Below are positions 54,422 to 63,017 of a DNA stretch of 64,000 nt, in pieces. The stretch's first letter is position 1. Each line of letters begins with the position of its first letter. The notes beneath the pieces were generated by a model. It did not search any database. It had not been told where the DNA came from and saw only the letters and a list, made by a program, of their open reading frames with translations. Made by a program: the position numbers and the translations under genes. This DNA is from HLUCCA09 sp965277275 (lineage in GTDB: Bacteria; Pseudomonadota; Alphaproteobacteria; Rhodobacterales; Rhodobacteraceae): the NCBI GenBank assembly GCA_965277275.1, contig CBDICG010000002.1:1860001-1924000 (forward strand), given 5' to 3'.

Positions 54422-54763
54422 CTAGCGCGATTGCAGTGACTGTGCCTTGGCGTACTCGATGATATCCGCCGTCAGAGCAGCCCCTTCCCGGTAGAGGAGC
54501 TGTTTTTCGAGGGTGCGCACGGTCGAGTGAACCTCGTGCAGGAGGTTCTCCGTCGTCAGCCTGCCCTGTGCGTGATCGGTGAGGTTATCCCGCAGGCACT
54601 CCACCAGGGCCGTGATGTTCTCCAGGGCCTCACCCGCGAGCGCGCGCTCTGCACGCATCCGTTCGGCGATCATTTCGCCGCGCTGCTCTATCCCGAGGAG
54701 AGGCGTCAGGCCGGGCGGGTTCTGCAAATCGTTGAACAGAACGTCGTGCAAATGTTTCGCCAT
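54422..54763 (-). CDS. hypothetical helical protein
   Basis: From the ATG at 54763 (preceded by GGAGAAGG) the product is 113 residues: MAKHLHDVLFNDLQNPPGL, then a long charged helical stretch (ALENITALVECLRDNLTDH, HEVHSTVRTLEKQLLYREG). It has no signal peptide or membrane segment. It might be a small coiled-coil or regulatory protein, but I do not recognise the family. It stands alone, divergent from the universal stress protein gene. Confidence 0.65.
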   Translation of the reverse strand: MAKHLHDVLFNDLQNPPGLTPLLGIEQRGEMIAERMRAERALAGEALENITALVECLRDNLTDHAQGRLTTENLLHEVHSTVRTLEKQLLYREGAALTADIIEYAKAQSLQSR

Positions 54764-55072
54764 CGTCTGTTGCCTTCTCCATCTCGGGCCCGGACACGCG
54801 CCGCCACCGCGGAGATAACAAATCTCCGACAATTGAGGCAGAGCCGAACGTAACACTCGGTTAACTGATCCGTGAAGAGGCTTGGTGGCCGAGGCATGCA
54901 GTTCGGAAACTGGCTACTCGCGCGGCTTGCTTTTGGCTTTGGCTCCGGCGGGTGTGCCCGAAACTTGGGCAGACGGAAGTGGAATTCCGCGCTACCACGC
55001 CTATGCATAGGGTAGCGTTTAGGTCTGGGACCAAGATTTTGGGCCTAGGTCAGCATATCGGGAGGGCTAGAC
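54764..55072. other. divergent intergenic region, 309 bases
   Basis: This separates the leftward hypothetical gene from the rightward UspA gene and should hold promoters for both. GGGAGGGCTAG just before 55073 is the UspA ribosome-binding site. No other element is clear. Confidence 0.5.
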
Positions 55073-55927
55073 ATGCTGAGTAGGATCCTCGTCCCCGTGC
55101 GTGGGGATGGAATGGCGGAAACGGTTTTGGGGCATGCGGCCGCCTTGGCGGAACGGCACAAGGCGCACATCGTCGTCGCGCATTGCCGCGCGCCCGCGGA
55201 CGAGTTCATGCCCTACAGCGTGCCGCTCCCGGCGTTTGCCCGCGAGACGATCCTGAAACAGGCCAAGGAGCTCGCCGACCAGCAGGAGGCAGAGGTCCGT
55301 GACCAGCTTCACGAGATCGCCGCCCACCTGAACCTGACGGAAACCGATGCGCCCAAGCCGGGGACGACCTCTGTTCAGATGATCGAGGAATTCGGGCGTA
55401 TGGCCGACGTCATCAAGCACAACGGCCGATTGGCGGACCTGATCGTGGTCGCCAAACCGGACAGGGACAGAAACCTAGGTGCGAATTCCCTGAAGTCCGG
55501 CCTGTTCCGCACCGCGCGCCCGGTGCTGATGTGCCCACGCGAACGCGCGGTGCCGGAGGGGCTCGGCAGCCGCCTCGCCATTGCCTGGAACGGGTCGCTG
55601 GAGGCATCGCGGGCCGTCGCCTCGACGCTCGATCTCGCGGTCGCTGCGCAATCCGTGACGATCCTGACAGGTGGCAGCGGCGAACCCCATGGCGCGACCA
55701 CCGAAGACCTGATCGCGTACTACGAGTTGCGCGGTGTCACGGCGACGCCGCATCGATTCGATGCGAAGAATCCCGGTGCCGGTTTGCTGTCGATCACGGA
55801 GGAGGTCGGTGCCGATCTCCTGATCATGGGAGCCTACGGCCACAATCACGAGCGCGAGACCCTCTTCGGCGGAAATACGCAAGCCGTTGTCGACAAAGCA
55901 GAAATCCCAGTGATCTTTGTACACTAA
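55073..55927 (+). CDS. universal stress protein with two Usp domains
   Basis: The 284-residue protein has two UspA-like domains in tandem. The first starts MLSRILVPVRGDGMAETVL; the second starts LAIAWNGSLEASRAVASTLDLA and ends with the nucleotide-binding pattern LLIMGAYGHNHERETLFGGNTQ plus VDKAEIPVIFVH (given in part). The G-2x-G-9x-G-type ATP motif is seen only in the second domain. It lies 132 bases upstream of tctC in the same direction, and a stress protein in this position is common for TTT transporter clusters. Confidence 0.92.
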   Translation: MLSRILVPVRGDGMAETVLGHAAALAERHKAHIVVAHCRAPADEFMPYSVPLPAFARETILKQAKELADQQEAEVRDQLHEIAAHLNLTETDAPKPGTTSVQMIEEFGRMADVIKHNGRLADLIVVAKPDRDRNLGANSLKSGLFRTARPVLMCPRERAVPEGLGSRLAIAWNGSLEASRAVASTLDLAVAAQSVTILTGGSGEPHGATTEDLIAYYELRGVTATPHRFDAKNPGAGLLSITEEVGADLLIMGAYGHNHERETLFGGNTQAVVDKAEIPVIFVH

Positions 55928-55952
55928 GGTATTCTTTAGTTCCGAAATATGT

Positions 55953-55978
55953 TTTCGCTTGAAACCCCTTAAGCGAAA
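55953..55978 (+). terminator. hairpin after the Usp gene
   Basis: Arms TTTCGCTT (55953-55960) and AAGCGAAA (55971-55978) with a 10-base loop lie 25 bases after the Usp stop. No T run follows, so it may only stabilise or attenuate before tctC. Confidence 0.35.
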
Positions 55979-56059
55979 GATAATTCCAACCTGCGGTGTC
56001 CTGACGCAGGCCTATGTCTGCTGAATGGCACTCTGGAATTCACTGGGAGGAGCTTACAC

Positions 56060-57031
56060 ATGATTTCGAAACGAGACCTGCTTGCGCTGGCTGGAGCAAC
56101 ACTTCTGGCAGCGGCGCCCCTTCAAGCGCTGGCCGACGGCTGGGAGCCGCGCAAACCGATCGACTTCGTCATCATGGCTGGTCCGGGCGGCGGCGCAGAC
56201 CAGATCGCGCGGTTCATCCAATCCGTGGCCGAGACGAAGGACCTTACGAGCCGTCCTCTCGTTCCGAACAACAAGGGCGGCGGCTCCGGTGCGGAAGCGC
56301 TGATCCACGTCAGCAACGCCAGCGATCCCGATCACACGATCCTCGTGACGCTGAACTCGTTCTTCACCACGCCGCTGCGGCAGGCGAACCTCGGCATCGA
56401 CATCCAGACCTTCACGCCGGTGGCGATGATGGGTGTCGACCCGTTCGTTCTGTGGGTCCACAAGGATTCCGGCGTCACCACGTTCGAGCAGTACGTGGAG
56501 AAGGTGAAGGGAATGGGTGGCGAGTACGTCATGGGCGGCACGGGTGCCGGCCAGGAAGACTCGATCGTGATCGCCTACATGTCGGGCGCCTACGACCTCG
56601 AGGTAAAGTACATCCCCTACGACGGTGGTGGCGCTGTTGCGAAGGATCTCGCCGGTCAGCAGATCATGGCAACCGTGAACAACCCCGCCGAAGCCAAGGG
56701 CTTTTACGAAGCGGGTGACTTCGTGCCCCTCCTCGCGTTTTCGGACGAGCGTATGCCGGCCTACCCGGATGTTCCGACGATCAAGGAAATGGGTCACGAC
56801 TTCTCGTACTACAACCAGCGGGCCGTCGTCGGCGCGCCGGGCATGTCGGACGAGGCCGCGGCCTACTACCAGGATCTCTTCACGACGATCTACGAAAGCG
56901 AAGAGTGGCAGGGCTACCTTTCTTCCGAGAGCCTCTCGCCGCTTTGGATGAACGCAGACGAGCAGCGCGACTACTGGGCGCTGCAGGTGGAGAACCACCG
57001 CAAACTGCTCGCCGCGCTCGGCGAATCCTAA
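56060..57031 (+). CDS. tctC: tripartite tricarboxylate transporter substrate-binding protein (TctC family)
   Basis: TctC is the periplasmic receptor of a TTT carrier. The 323-residue protein has a signal peptide (MISKRDLLALAGATLLAAAP, cleavage near ALA-DG) and TctC features: IDFVIMAGPGGGADQIARFI, VPNNKGGGSGAEAL, FTPVAMMGVDPFVLWV and FSYYNQRAVVGAPGMSDEAA. The ATG at 56060 follows GGGAGGAG. tctB and tctA follow in order, a complete transporter. The substrate could be a tricarboxylate or another small organic acid; sequence alone does not decide. Confidence 0.93.
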   Translation: MISKRDLLALAGATLLAAAPLQALADGWEPRKPIDFVIMAGPGGGADQIARFIQSVAETKDLTSRPLVPNNKGGGSGAEALIHVSNASDPDHTILVTLNSFFTTPLRQANLGIDIQTFTPVAMMGVDPFVLWVHKDSGVTTFEQYVEKVKGMGGEYVMGGTGAGQEDSIVIAYMSGAYDLEVKYIPYDGGGAVAKDLAGQQIMATVNNPAEAKGFYEAGDFVPLLAFSDERMPAYPDVPTIKEMGHDFSYYNQRAVVGAPGMSDEAAAYYQDLFTTIYESEEWQGYLSSESLSPLWMNADEQRDYWALQVENHRKLLAALGES

Positions 57032-57083
57032 ATTCCACGACCCCCTTTCGAGGGGCTGAAGACCACATGACGAGGAGGGCCAG

Positions 57084-57587
57084 ATGCGTATAGGCGAGCT
57101 GATCACCGCCTTGGTTCTGGCCCTCTTCTCCATCTATCTGATGTGGAAGAGCACGGAACTGCCAGTCGGATACATCGCCGGACAAGGGCCAGGGGGCGGC
57201 GCATGGCCCTTCTGGCTATCGGCGGTTATGCTGATTTCCTGCGGCTTCACCGTGTACAACTGGTGGCGCCGCACGACCCCGGCCTCCAATTCTGACGAAC
57301 CGGTACTCGATTCCTACGGCTGGCGAATGCTCATCTTCGTCGGCGGTGGGATCATCGTGTTTGTGGCGCTCGTCAGCATCATCTCGATGTACGGGGCGAT
57401 TGCCGTTTTCCTATTCTACTACACCTGGTTCCTCGGGCGGCACACCCTGGCGCTCAGCCTCTCGCTGTCGCTGATCACGCCGATCGCGTTCTTCTTCTTC
57501 TTTGAAGGAGCGATGCGGATCACGATGCCTTCGGGTCTGCCGTTTACCGACCCGGTCTTCAACGTGCTCTACGACATCATCTACTGA
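57084..57587 (+). CDS. tctB: tripartite tricarboxylate transporter small membrane subunit (TctB family)
   Basis: The 167-residue protein has four predicted membrane helices, with the N-terminal TctB pattern LITALVLALFSIYLMWKST and GPGGGAWPFWLSAVMLISCG. The C-terminal half contains FFEGAMRITMPSGLPFT. It lies between tctC and tctA; the ATG follows GAGGAGGGCC. It is the small permease subunit of the TTT system. Confidence 0.92.
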   Translation: MRIGELITALVLALFSIYLMWKSTELPVGYIAGQGPGGGAWPFWLSAVMLISCGFTVYNWWRRTTPASNSDEPVLDSYGWRMLIFVGGGIIVFVALVSIISMYGAIAVFLFYYTWFLGRHTLALSLSLSLITPIAFFFFFEGAMRITMPSGLPFTDPVFNVLYDIIY

Positions 57588-57629
57588 GCCGCGTCTCACC
57601 GCCCTTGAGCTCGGAAAGTACTCGACGAC

Positions 57630-59150
57630 ATGGAAGTCCTATCCCTCCTCGCTGACGGCATGCTGCTGTCGTTGCAGCCGCTAAACCTCGCGATGATCAT
57701 GATCGGCGTGACGGTCGGCCTCTTCATCGGGGCGATGCCCGGTCTGGGATCGGTGAACGGCGTGGCGATCCTGCTGCCGGTCACCTTTCTCGTTCCGCCC
57801 AACTCCGCGATCATCTTTCTGGCGGCGATCTACTATGGCGCGATGTATGGCGGCGCGATCTCGTCCATCACTCTGGGTATCCCGGGCGCCTCCACCGCTG
57901 TCGCCACGACGTTCGACGGGCGGCCGCTTGCGCGACAGGGCAAAGCCAGCCTCGCCTTGGTGACTGCTGCCCTCGCCTCGTTCGTGGGCGGGACGGTTGC
58001 CAACATCCTCTTCACGCTGTTTGCCCCGGCGCTTGCCTCCGTTGCGCTTTCCTTCGGCCCGCCCGAGGTCTTTGCGCTGATGCTCCTGGCCTTTGCGACG
58101 TTCGTCGGGCTCGGGGGCGACGACATCCCGAAGACGATCTTCTCGATCTGTTTCGGCCTTGTCTTGGGGGCCATCGGCTTCGACCAGATCTCGGGCGCAC
58201 CACGCCTCGTGCTCTTCGACTACAACGGTTTCCTCCAGGGTATCGGCTTTCTGGTGCTTGCGATCGGGGTCTACGGCATCGGCGAGATGCTCTGGACCAT
58301 CGAGCAAACCCGCGGCGAAGTGACGACGACCACGCCCAAGATGACAGCCAAGGGCATGGCGGAGGACACCAAGGAAGCCGCCAAGCGCGGCTGGAAGGGC
58401 ACGACAATCGGCTCCTTCCTTGGCTTCTTCGTTGGCGTCCTGCCCGCGGCCGGCGCAACCCCCGGCTCGTTGATGTCCTACGGCGTTGCAAAGATGGTGT
58501 CGCGCACGCCGGAGGAGTTCGGCAAAGGCAACCCCGACGGCGTCGCCGCGCCGGAGGCGGCCAACAACTCGGCTTCGACGGGCTCCATGCTCCCGATGCT
58601 CACGCTCGGTATCCCCGGCTCGCCAACCACCGCGATCCTGCTGGGCGGGATGGTCATCTGGGGGCTTGTTCCCGGGCCGCGCCTCTTCGTGGACGAGCAA
58701 GAATTCGTCTGGGGCCTGATCGGCTCGTTCTATATCTCGAACGTTGCGGCGGTGCTGATCAATCTCGCTTTCATCCCGGTCTTCATCTGGATGCTGCGGA
58801 TGCCGTTCACGATCCTGGCGCCGATGATCTTCGTTCTGTCCATCGCGGGCGGCTATGCGGCAACGCGGGACATGTTCGACATCTGGCTGATGGTCGTCTT
58901 CGGGCTTGGCGCGTTTTTCCTGCGCAAGTTCGACTACCCGCTCGCACCCGCGGTGCTCGCCATCGTCCTTGGCCCGATTGCGGAGCCCACGTTGCGCCAG
59001 TCGCTGCTCCTGTCGTCCGGGGATCCGTCGATCTTCTTCACCCGGCCCGTCGCTGGGCCGATCACGGTGATCGCGCTGGTCCTGATCCTGCTGCCCGCGC
59101 TAAAGCTGCTGCGCAAGGGTCGGGGCAAAGGAAAAGGGCCGGCGCAATAG
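57630..59150 (+). CDS. tctA: tripartite tricarboxylate transporter large membrane subunit (TctA family)
   Basis: The 506-residue permease has about eleven or twelve membrane segments. The N-terminal signature is GLFIGAMPGLGSVNGVAILLP, then GAMYGGAISSITLGIPG. The internally repeated signature is GVLPAAGATPGSLMSYG, with LGIPGSPTTAILLGGMV later. This is the sodium-type TTT carrier. Its stop codon lies inside the loop-proximal part of a strong terminator hairpin. It is convergent with the panE-like gene 36 bases away. Confidence 0.95.
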   Translation: MEVLSLLADGMLLSLQPLNLAMIMIGVTVGLFIGAMPGLGSVNGVAILLPVTFLVPPNSAIIFLAAIYYGAMYGGAISSITLGIPGASTAVATTFDGRPLARQGKASLALVTAALASFVGGTVANILFTLFAPALASVALSFGPPEVFALMLLAFATFVGLGGDDIPKTIFSICFGLVLGAIGFDQISGAPRLVLFDYNGFLQGIGFLVLAIGVYGIGEMLWTIEQTRGEVTTTTPKMTAKGMAEDTKEAAKRGWKGTTIGSFLGFFVGVLPAAGATPGSLMSYGVAKMVSRTPEEFGKGNPDGVAAPEAANNSASTGSMLPMLTLGIPGSPTTAILLGGMVIWGLVPGPRLFVDEQEFVWGLIGSFYISNVAAVLINLAFIPVFIWMLRMPFTILAPMIFVLSIAGGYAATRDMFDIWLMVVFGLGAFFLRKFDYPLAPAVLAIVLGPIAEPTLRQSLLLSSGDPSIFFTRPVAGPITVIALVLILLPALKLLRKGRGKGKGPAQ

Positions 59151-59161
59151 CGCCGGCCCTT
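59134..59161. terminator. bidirectional hairpin between tctA and the panE-like gene
   Basis: A perfect 12-bp stem (AAGGGCCGGCGC / GCGCCGGCCCTT) with loop AATA contains the tctA stop codon. There is no long T run, but the stem is very stable and both convergent genes end beside it. Confidence 0.7.
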
Positions 59162-59186
59162 GGCTGTTCTTCCGCGATTTGGGTTC

Positions 59187-60164
59187 TTACTGGTAGAGCC
59201 CGGCGACCTTGCCCCTGAGTTGAACGAGCGACAGCACCGTGTCGATTGTCGGCGTCGGTGTCCCTGTCACGCGGCCCAGCTCCTGCACCGAGCCGACCAA
59301 TGCGTCGATCTCCATGGGGCGGCCTGAGTCGAGGTCTTGCAGCATCGACGTGCGGTGCGCGCCAACCTCGGCGCCGCCCTCGATGCGGCGATCCACGTCG
59401 ATCGGGAACTTCACGCCAAGCTTCTCCGCGATGGCTTGCGCCTCCAGCATCATGTTGCGTGCGACTTCACGTGTCCCCGGCTCCGTGCAGAGCACATCGA
59501 GCGTAGCGTGCGTCAGCGCGGAGATCGGGTTGAACGAGAGGTTGCCCCAGAGCTTCACCCAGATTTCGTCCCGGATCTTGGGGCGGACGGGGGCCTTGAG
59601 TCCCGCCTCCGACAGCGCCTTGGACAGCCGCACCGCGCGTTCCGATTTCTCACCCGAGGGTTCGCCGAGGGAGAACCTGTTGCCCTCGATGTGTTTGATC
59701 ACACCGGGCTCGCTCACTTCGGCGGCGGGATAGACGACGCAGCCGAGGACGTTATCGGGCCCAAACCCGTTCCATTGCGCGTCACCGGGATCGACGCTTG
59801 CGAGGCGCGTGCCCTCCAGCTCGCCGCCGATCTTGTGGAAGTACCACCATGGCACGCCATTCACGCCCGACACCACCGTCGTGCCCTCACCGAAGAGCGG
59901 CTTCATCTTGTCGACCACCGGCGGCACGGAGTGCGCCTTGAGTGTTACGATCACATAATCCTGCGGCCCGAGATCGGCGGGATTGTCCGATACCGTAACC
60001 GAAACGGTCTTGGGTGCCCCGTGCTCGATCAGCGTCAGACCGTTGGCCTTCATTGCGGCGAGGTGTGGGCCGCGCGCAACGAGGCTGACATCCGCGCCAA
60101 CCTCCGCGAGCTTGGCGCCCATGTAGCCGCCAATGGCCCCCGCTCCGAAAATGCAGATCTTCAT
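59187..60164 (-). CDS. ketopantoate reductase family protein (PanE-like)
   Basis: The 325-residue protein has the Rossmann motif ICIFGAGAIGGYMGAKLAEVG, LVARGPHLAAMKANGL, VIVTLKAHSV and the catalytic Lys/Asn segment VKLWGNLSFNPISALTHATL (all quoted from 20-residue-or-shorter pieces). The family reduces 2-dehydropantoate with NADPH for pantothenate synthesis, but close relatives act on other 2-oxoacids. It overlaps the CoA-ligase gene by 4 bases, which argues for a catabolic rather than vitamin role; I therefore leave the symbol blank. Confidence 0.88.
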   Translation of the reverse strand: MKICIFGAGAIGGYMGAKLAEVGADVSLVARGPHLAAMKANGLTLIEHGAPKTVSVTVSDNPADLGPQDYVIVTLKAHSVPPVVDKMKPLFGEGTTVVSGVNGVPWWYFHKIGGELEGTRLASVDPGDAQWNGFGPDNVLGCVVYPAAEVSEPGVIKHIEGNRFSLGEPSGEKSERAVRLSKALSEAGLKAPVRPKIRDEIWVKLWGNLSFNPISALTHATLDVLCTEPGTREVARNMMLEAQAIAEKLGVKFPIDVDRRIEGGAEVGAHRTSMLQDLDSGRPMEIDALVGSVQELGRVTGTPTPTIDTVLSLVQLRGKVAGLYQ

Positions 60165-61705
60165 GATGCGGCCTCGGTGACCAGCCCAAGCTTCTCGGCA
60201 AGACCGATGCGCTGCAGCTTGCCCGTGGCACCCTTGGGGATTTCGTCGAGCAGGATCACTTTGCGCGGCACCTTGAAGTCGGCGAGGCTCTGCGCTGCGA
60301 AATCCCGGATCTCGCGGTCAGTGGCGGATTGCCCGCCCCGCAGGACGACAGCCGCAGCCACTTCCTCACCCAGCTTGGGGTGCGGCAGGGCAAAGGTCAC
60401 GACCTGAGCGATCGCGGGATGCGCCGAGAGCACACCGTCAACCTCGAGCGGGCTGACCTTTTCGCCGCCACGGTTGATGATCTCCTTCAGGCGACCCGTC
60501 AGGATCAGGTAGCCGTCTTCGTCGAACGTGCCCTGGTCGCCGGTGCGGAACCAGCGCTTGCCGTCGGCCTCGAAGAAGTTCTTGGCATTGGCATCCGGGT
60601 TATTCTCGTAGCCGGGCGTCACGTTCGGCCCCGAGATAACCACTTCGCCCACGCTGCCATTGGCCGCCAGCTGCGGCTCTGACTCGTCGGCGATGCGAAC
60701 TTCGGGCCCGGCGGGCAGCCCCACGGCGCCGGGCTTTTGCTTGCCGGCCGTCAGCGGGTTGGAGCACATCTGGTGCGCGGCTTCCGTCATGCCGTAGCCT
60801 TCGACGACGGGGGCGCCAAAGGTCTCGTAGAGCTTCTCCATGACAGGGCCAGGGAGAGAGGCGGAGGACGACCGCAGGAACCGCAACCGCGCGCCTTCGA
60901 TGATGTCGGCGTTGCGCCCGGCGCGGGACAGGATGGCCTGATGCATCGTGGGCACGGCGGTGTACCACGTCGGATCAGCATCGCGGAGCCATCCAAAGAA
61001 CTTCAGCGCGTCAAAGCCGGGCGCGCACCAGATCTGCGCACCGACCGAGAGTGACGACGACACGGCCGCCAGCAACCCGTGAATGTGGAAGAGGGGCATG
61101 ACGTTCATGCAGCGATCTTCCGACGTCAGCGCGAGCGACTGGGCGATGTTGTGCGCGGAGGCCGTGACGTTGGATTGCAGCAGCGGCACGATCTTGGGCC
61201 GCGAGGTGGTTCCGGAGGTGTGCAGGATCAGCGCGACATCGTCTGCCTCGGGCTCGGACGTATCCGCCGTGCCCCCTGACCCCTCAGCGGTCAGGGTGAA
61301 GGTGCCTGCCGGTGCTTCGGGATCGACCTCGAGGCGCAGGATGACCACGCCGAGCCTCTTGGCGGCCGCATGGGCGGGGCCCTCCTCCCCTGCGGCGAGG
61401 ATCACGGCCTTGGCGTTGAGGTCGTCGATATAGAAGGCGAACTCGTCTTCCCGGTAGGCCGGGTTGAGGGGCGCCGTCACTGCTGTCTGGGCGACGGTGA
61501 TGAACGCAGTCGCCATCTCGGGACCGTTCGGCAGGATGATGGCGACCCGGTCCCCCCGGCCCACGCCCGCGCCATGGAGCGCCCCGCGCACGTTCTGTGC
61601 AAGCGCGCGCAAAGCGCCGTAGCTGAGCCAATCACGATCCGGCGCACCGAATGCGTGCGCGTCGTCGCCATGGCTGGCGATCAGGTCCTTCAGGGTTCGG
61701 GCCAT
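60161..61705 (-). CDS. acyl-CoA synthetase, possibly oxalyl-CoA synthetase-like
   Basis: The 514-residue AMP-forming ligase has the P-loop-like LILHTSGTTSRPKIVPL, MPLFHIHGLLAAV, EGYGMTEAAHQM, the adenylate motif FRTGDQGTFDEDGYLILTGR and RLKEIINRGGEKVSPLEV, plus the catalytic Lys region PKGATGKLQR. The overall pattern, especially MPLFHIHGLLA and TEAAHQM, recalls plant and yeast oxalate-CoA ligases, but other short-chain acids are possible. It starts the two-gene leftward unit with the PanE-like reductase. Confidence 0.88.
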   Translation of the reverse strand: MARTLKDLIASHGDDAHAFGAPDRDWLSYGALRALAQNVRGALHGAGVGRGDRVAIILPNGPEMATAFITVAQTAVTAPLNPAYREDEFAFYIDDLNAKAVILAAGEEGPAHAAAKRLGVVILRLEVDPEAPAGTFTLTAEGSGGTADTSEPEADDVALILHTSGTTSRPKIVPLLQSNVTASAHNIAQSLALTSEDRCMNVMPLFHIHGLLAAVSSSLSVGAQIWCAPGFDALKFFGWLRDADPTWYTAVPTMHQAILSRAGRNADIIEGARLRFLRSSSASLPGPVMEKLYETFGAPVVEGYGMTEAAHQMCSNPLTAGKQKPGAVGLPAGPEVRIADESEPQLAANGSVGEVVISGPNVTPGYENNPDANAKNFFEADGKRWFRTGDQGTFDEDGYLILTGRLKEIINRGGEKVSPLEVDGVLSAHPAIAQVVTFALPHPKLGEEVAAAVVLRGGQSATDREIRDFAAQSLADFKVPRKVILLDEIPKGATGKLQRIGLAEKLGLVTEAAS

Positions 61706-62096
61706 CTGCCCCTCCTCTTCACAGTTCTGCGGCTATTTAGCGCGCCCATGCGCAATAGGAAGGTCCCGATACAGTGTTGACAGGTGGAAGTCAGCCCGGG
61801 TGAACCCTTTTTTTCATTGGCAGACTCACGTGGCTATCGTCTTGCGTGGCAGCGCGTGCCGGTGGCCGAGGCGGGCCTTTCCCTACCCGCCAACCTACCG
61901 GCGCTGGCAGAACGCGATGAGAGGGCATCGGGGCTCATCGCGGGCGTTGTCATGATCTGTGTGGGGCATAGGGAGGGCAGGGTCTGTCGAGCGGCAGCGT
62001 GGACCGCGCGCATACCATCATACGTCACGCGCCGGACGAAGGGTGCATGGCGAATCTTGCGCCAACGCGATTGACCGTCTAAACCCCCTCCACTGT
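61706..62096. other. intergenic, 391 bases, before tRNA-Thr
   Basis: This lies between the divergent starts of the acyl-CoA synthetase (leftward) and tRNA-Thr (rightward). The synthetase promoter should be at the left end. Short open frames run through it and one runs into the tRNA, so they are not genes. No repeat is obvious. Confidence 0.5.
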
Positions 62097-62172
62097 GCCC
62101 GTATAGCTCAGCTGGTAGAGCATCTGATTTGTAATCAGGGGGTCCGGGGTTCAAGTCCTCGTGCGGGCACCA
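62097..62172 (+). tRNA. tRNA-Thr (anticodon UGU)
   Basis: A full cloverleaf can be drawn: acceptor GCCCGTA pairs with TGCGGGC, D arm GCTCAGCTGGTAGAGC and anticodon stem TCTGA/TCAGG with loop TTTGTAA. The anticodon TGT lies at 62130-62132, the T arm contains GGTTCAAGTCC, and the discriminator A is followed by encoded CCA (62170-62172). It would read ACA and related Thr codons. Beyond it the DNA changes to accessory-type content, so this is a candidate integration site. Confidence 0.95.
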
Positions 62173-62284
62173 GCTAAATCAGATAGTTAGAGTCCGCTTT
62201 TGTGTGCCGATATCGGGATACCTTCTTTGGGGTAACCACTGGGGTAACAGAAAGCCTGGGAGAATCTGTTGAGATGTCGACTCA

Positions 62285-62773
62285 TCAGTTCTGATTCTTG
62301 CGCCTAGGTCGTACACATACGAAGACAGCAAAGAACCTTCGAGCTGATTGATCCGAGAGGTCGAATTGCTCGATTGCGGACTCAACTACTTCGATGTCTT
62401 TCCGAACCGAGGTGATTTCGAATTGCTCGAGAGGGTTGTAGTCCGCGTCTTCACGCTTGGTCTTAAAGGTCACCAATGCACGAGCAAATCGGCGCACGCC
62501 GGCCGGCAGAGAGTTCATGTCTGTGCTCTTGCATTGGGCTTCAATCTCATGGTGGCGAGGAAGCCGGTATAGGCTTCTCCATGCTTCCCTCTCGGCACTC
62601 CTAACAGGGTCTGAAGGCACTAAATCGGCAACTAACTCTTCGCAAAGTCGATGGAACAGCGCGAAATACAGGTCGCTTGTTGCTCGTCTAAGTGCCGCTT
62701 CCGAAAGCGGTGAGGCTTTAGAGATACGATGCTTGGCGCCATCAACAATTGCGCTACTCAGCCGCGACGACAT
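62285..62773 (-). CDS. HEPN-like protein, possible toxin of a two-gene module
   Basis: The ATG at 62773 lies inside the end of the upstream gene (20-base overlap), giving 162 residues. The pattern AALRRATSDLYFALFHRLCEELV (residues 27-49) and KREDADYNPLEQF (107-119) match a group of small HEPN-like helical proteins known by an RRA...YYALFH and ADYD pattern. The typical Rx4-6H nuclease motif is only loosely met (R70 to H74/H75 in RLPRHH). HEPN proteins often act as RNases in toxin-antitoxin and defence systems; that role is inferred. Confidence 0.6.
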   Translation of the reverse strand: MSSRLSSAIVDGAKHRISKASPLSEAALRRATSDLYFALFHRLCEELVADLVPSDPVRSAEREAWRSLYRLPRHHEIEAQCKSTDMNSLPAGVRRFARALVTFKTKREDADYNPLEQFEITSVRKDIEVVESAIEQFDLSDQSARRFFAVFVCVRPRRKNQN

Positions 62774-63017
62774 GATCCTCTTCGTCCACTGTGTATTTGA
62801 TGACAGGAACGCTGTCGTTGTTGCCGTTCTTGAGGATTTCCCAGATCTCGTCGTTGAGATTAAGCATGGCGTCACCGTCCGGCCCGCTGGCTTCGCTCTT
62901 GAGTACGATTACAACCCTCAACAGGGCTGTGTCGTCGCGATTTTTGTCGGGTTTCATCTCAATACGCACCACGTTTTCGTCGCCCAGTATGCTCCTCACA
63001 GCCCGTTCGATTTCCAT
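62754..63017 (-). CDS. small acidic protein, possible partner of the HEPN-like protein
   Basis: The 87-residue product starts at ATG 63017 after GGAGGG (a TTG 5 codons upstream is less likely). The sequence starts MEIERAVRSILGDENVVRIEM, with a beta-strand-rich middle (LLRVVIVLKSEASG) and an acidic end (YTVDEEDHVVAAE), written here in part. It does not show the GSxxxG motif of minimal nucleotidyltransferase antitoxins. Overlap with the downstream gene suggests translational coupling, as in toxin-antitoxin pairs. Confidence 0.6.
   Translation of the reverse strand: MEIERAVRSILGDENVVRIEMKPDKNRDDTALLRVVIVLKSEASGPDGDAMLNLNDEIWEILKNGNNDSVPVIKYTVDEEDHVVAAE

Noticed and set aside
61834..62154. Leftward ORF of 106 residues
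   Set aside because: It runs through tRNA-Thr and has no coding character.
62179..62385. Possible C-terminal remnant of a tyrosine integrase next to the tRNA
   Set aside because: No R-H-R-Y active-site residues can be found; the frame overlaps the HEPN-like gene end.
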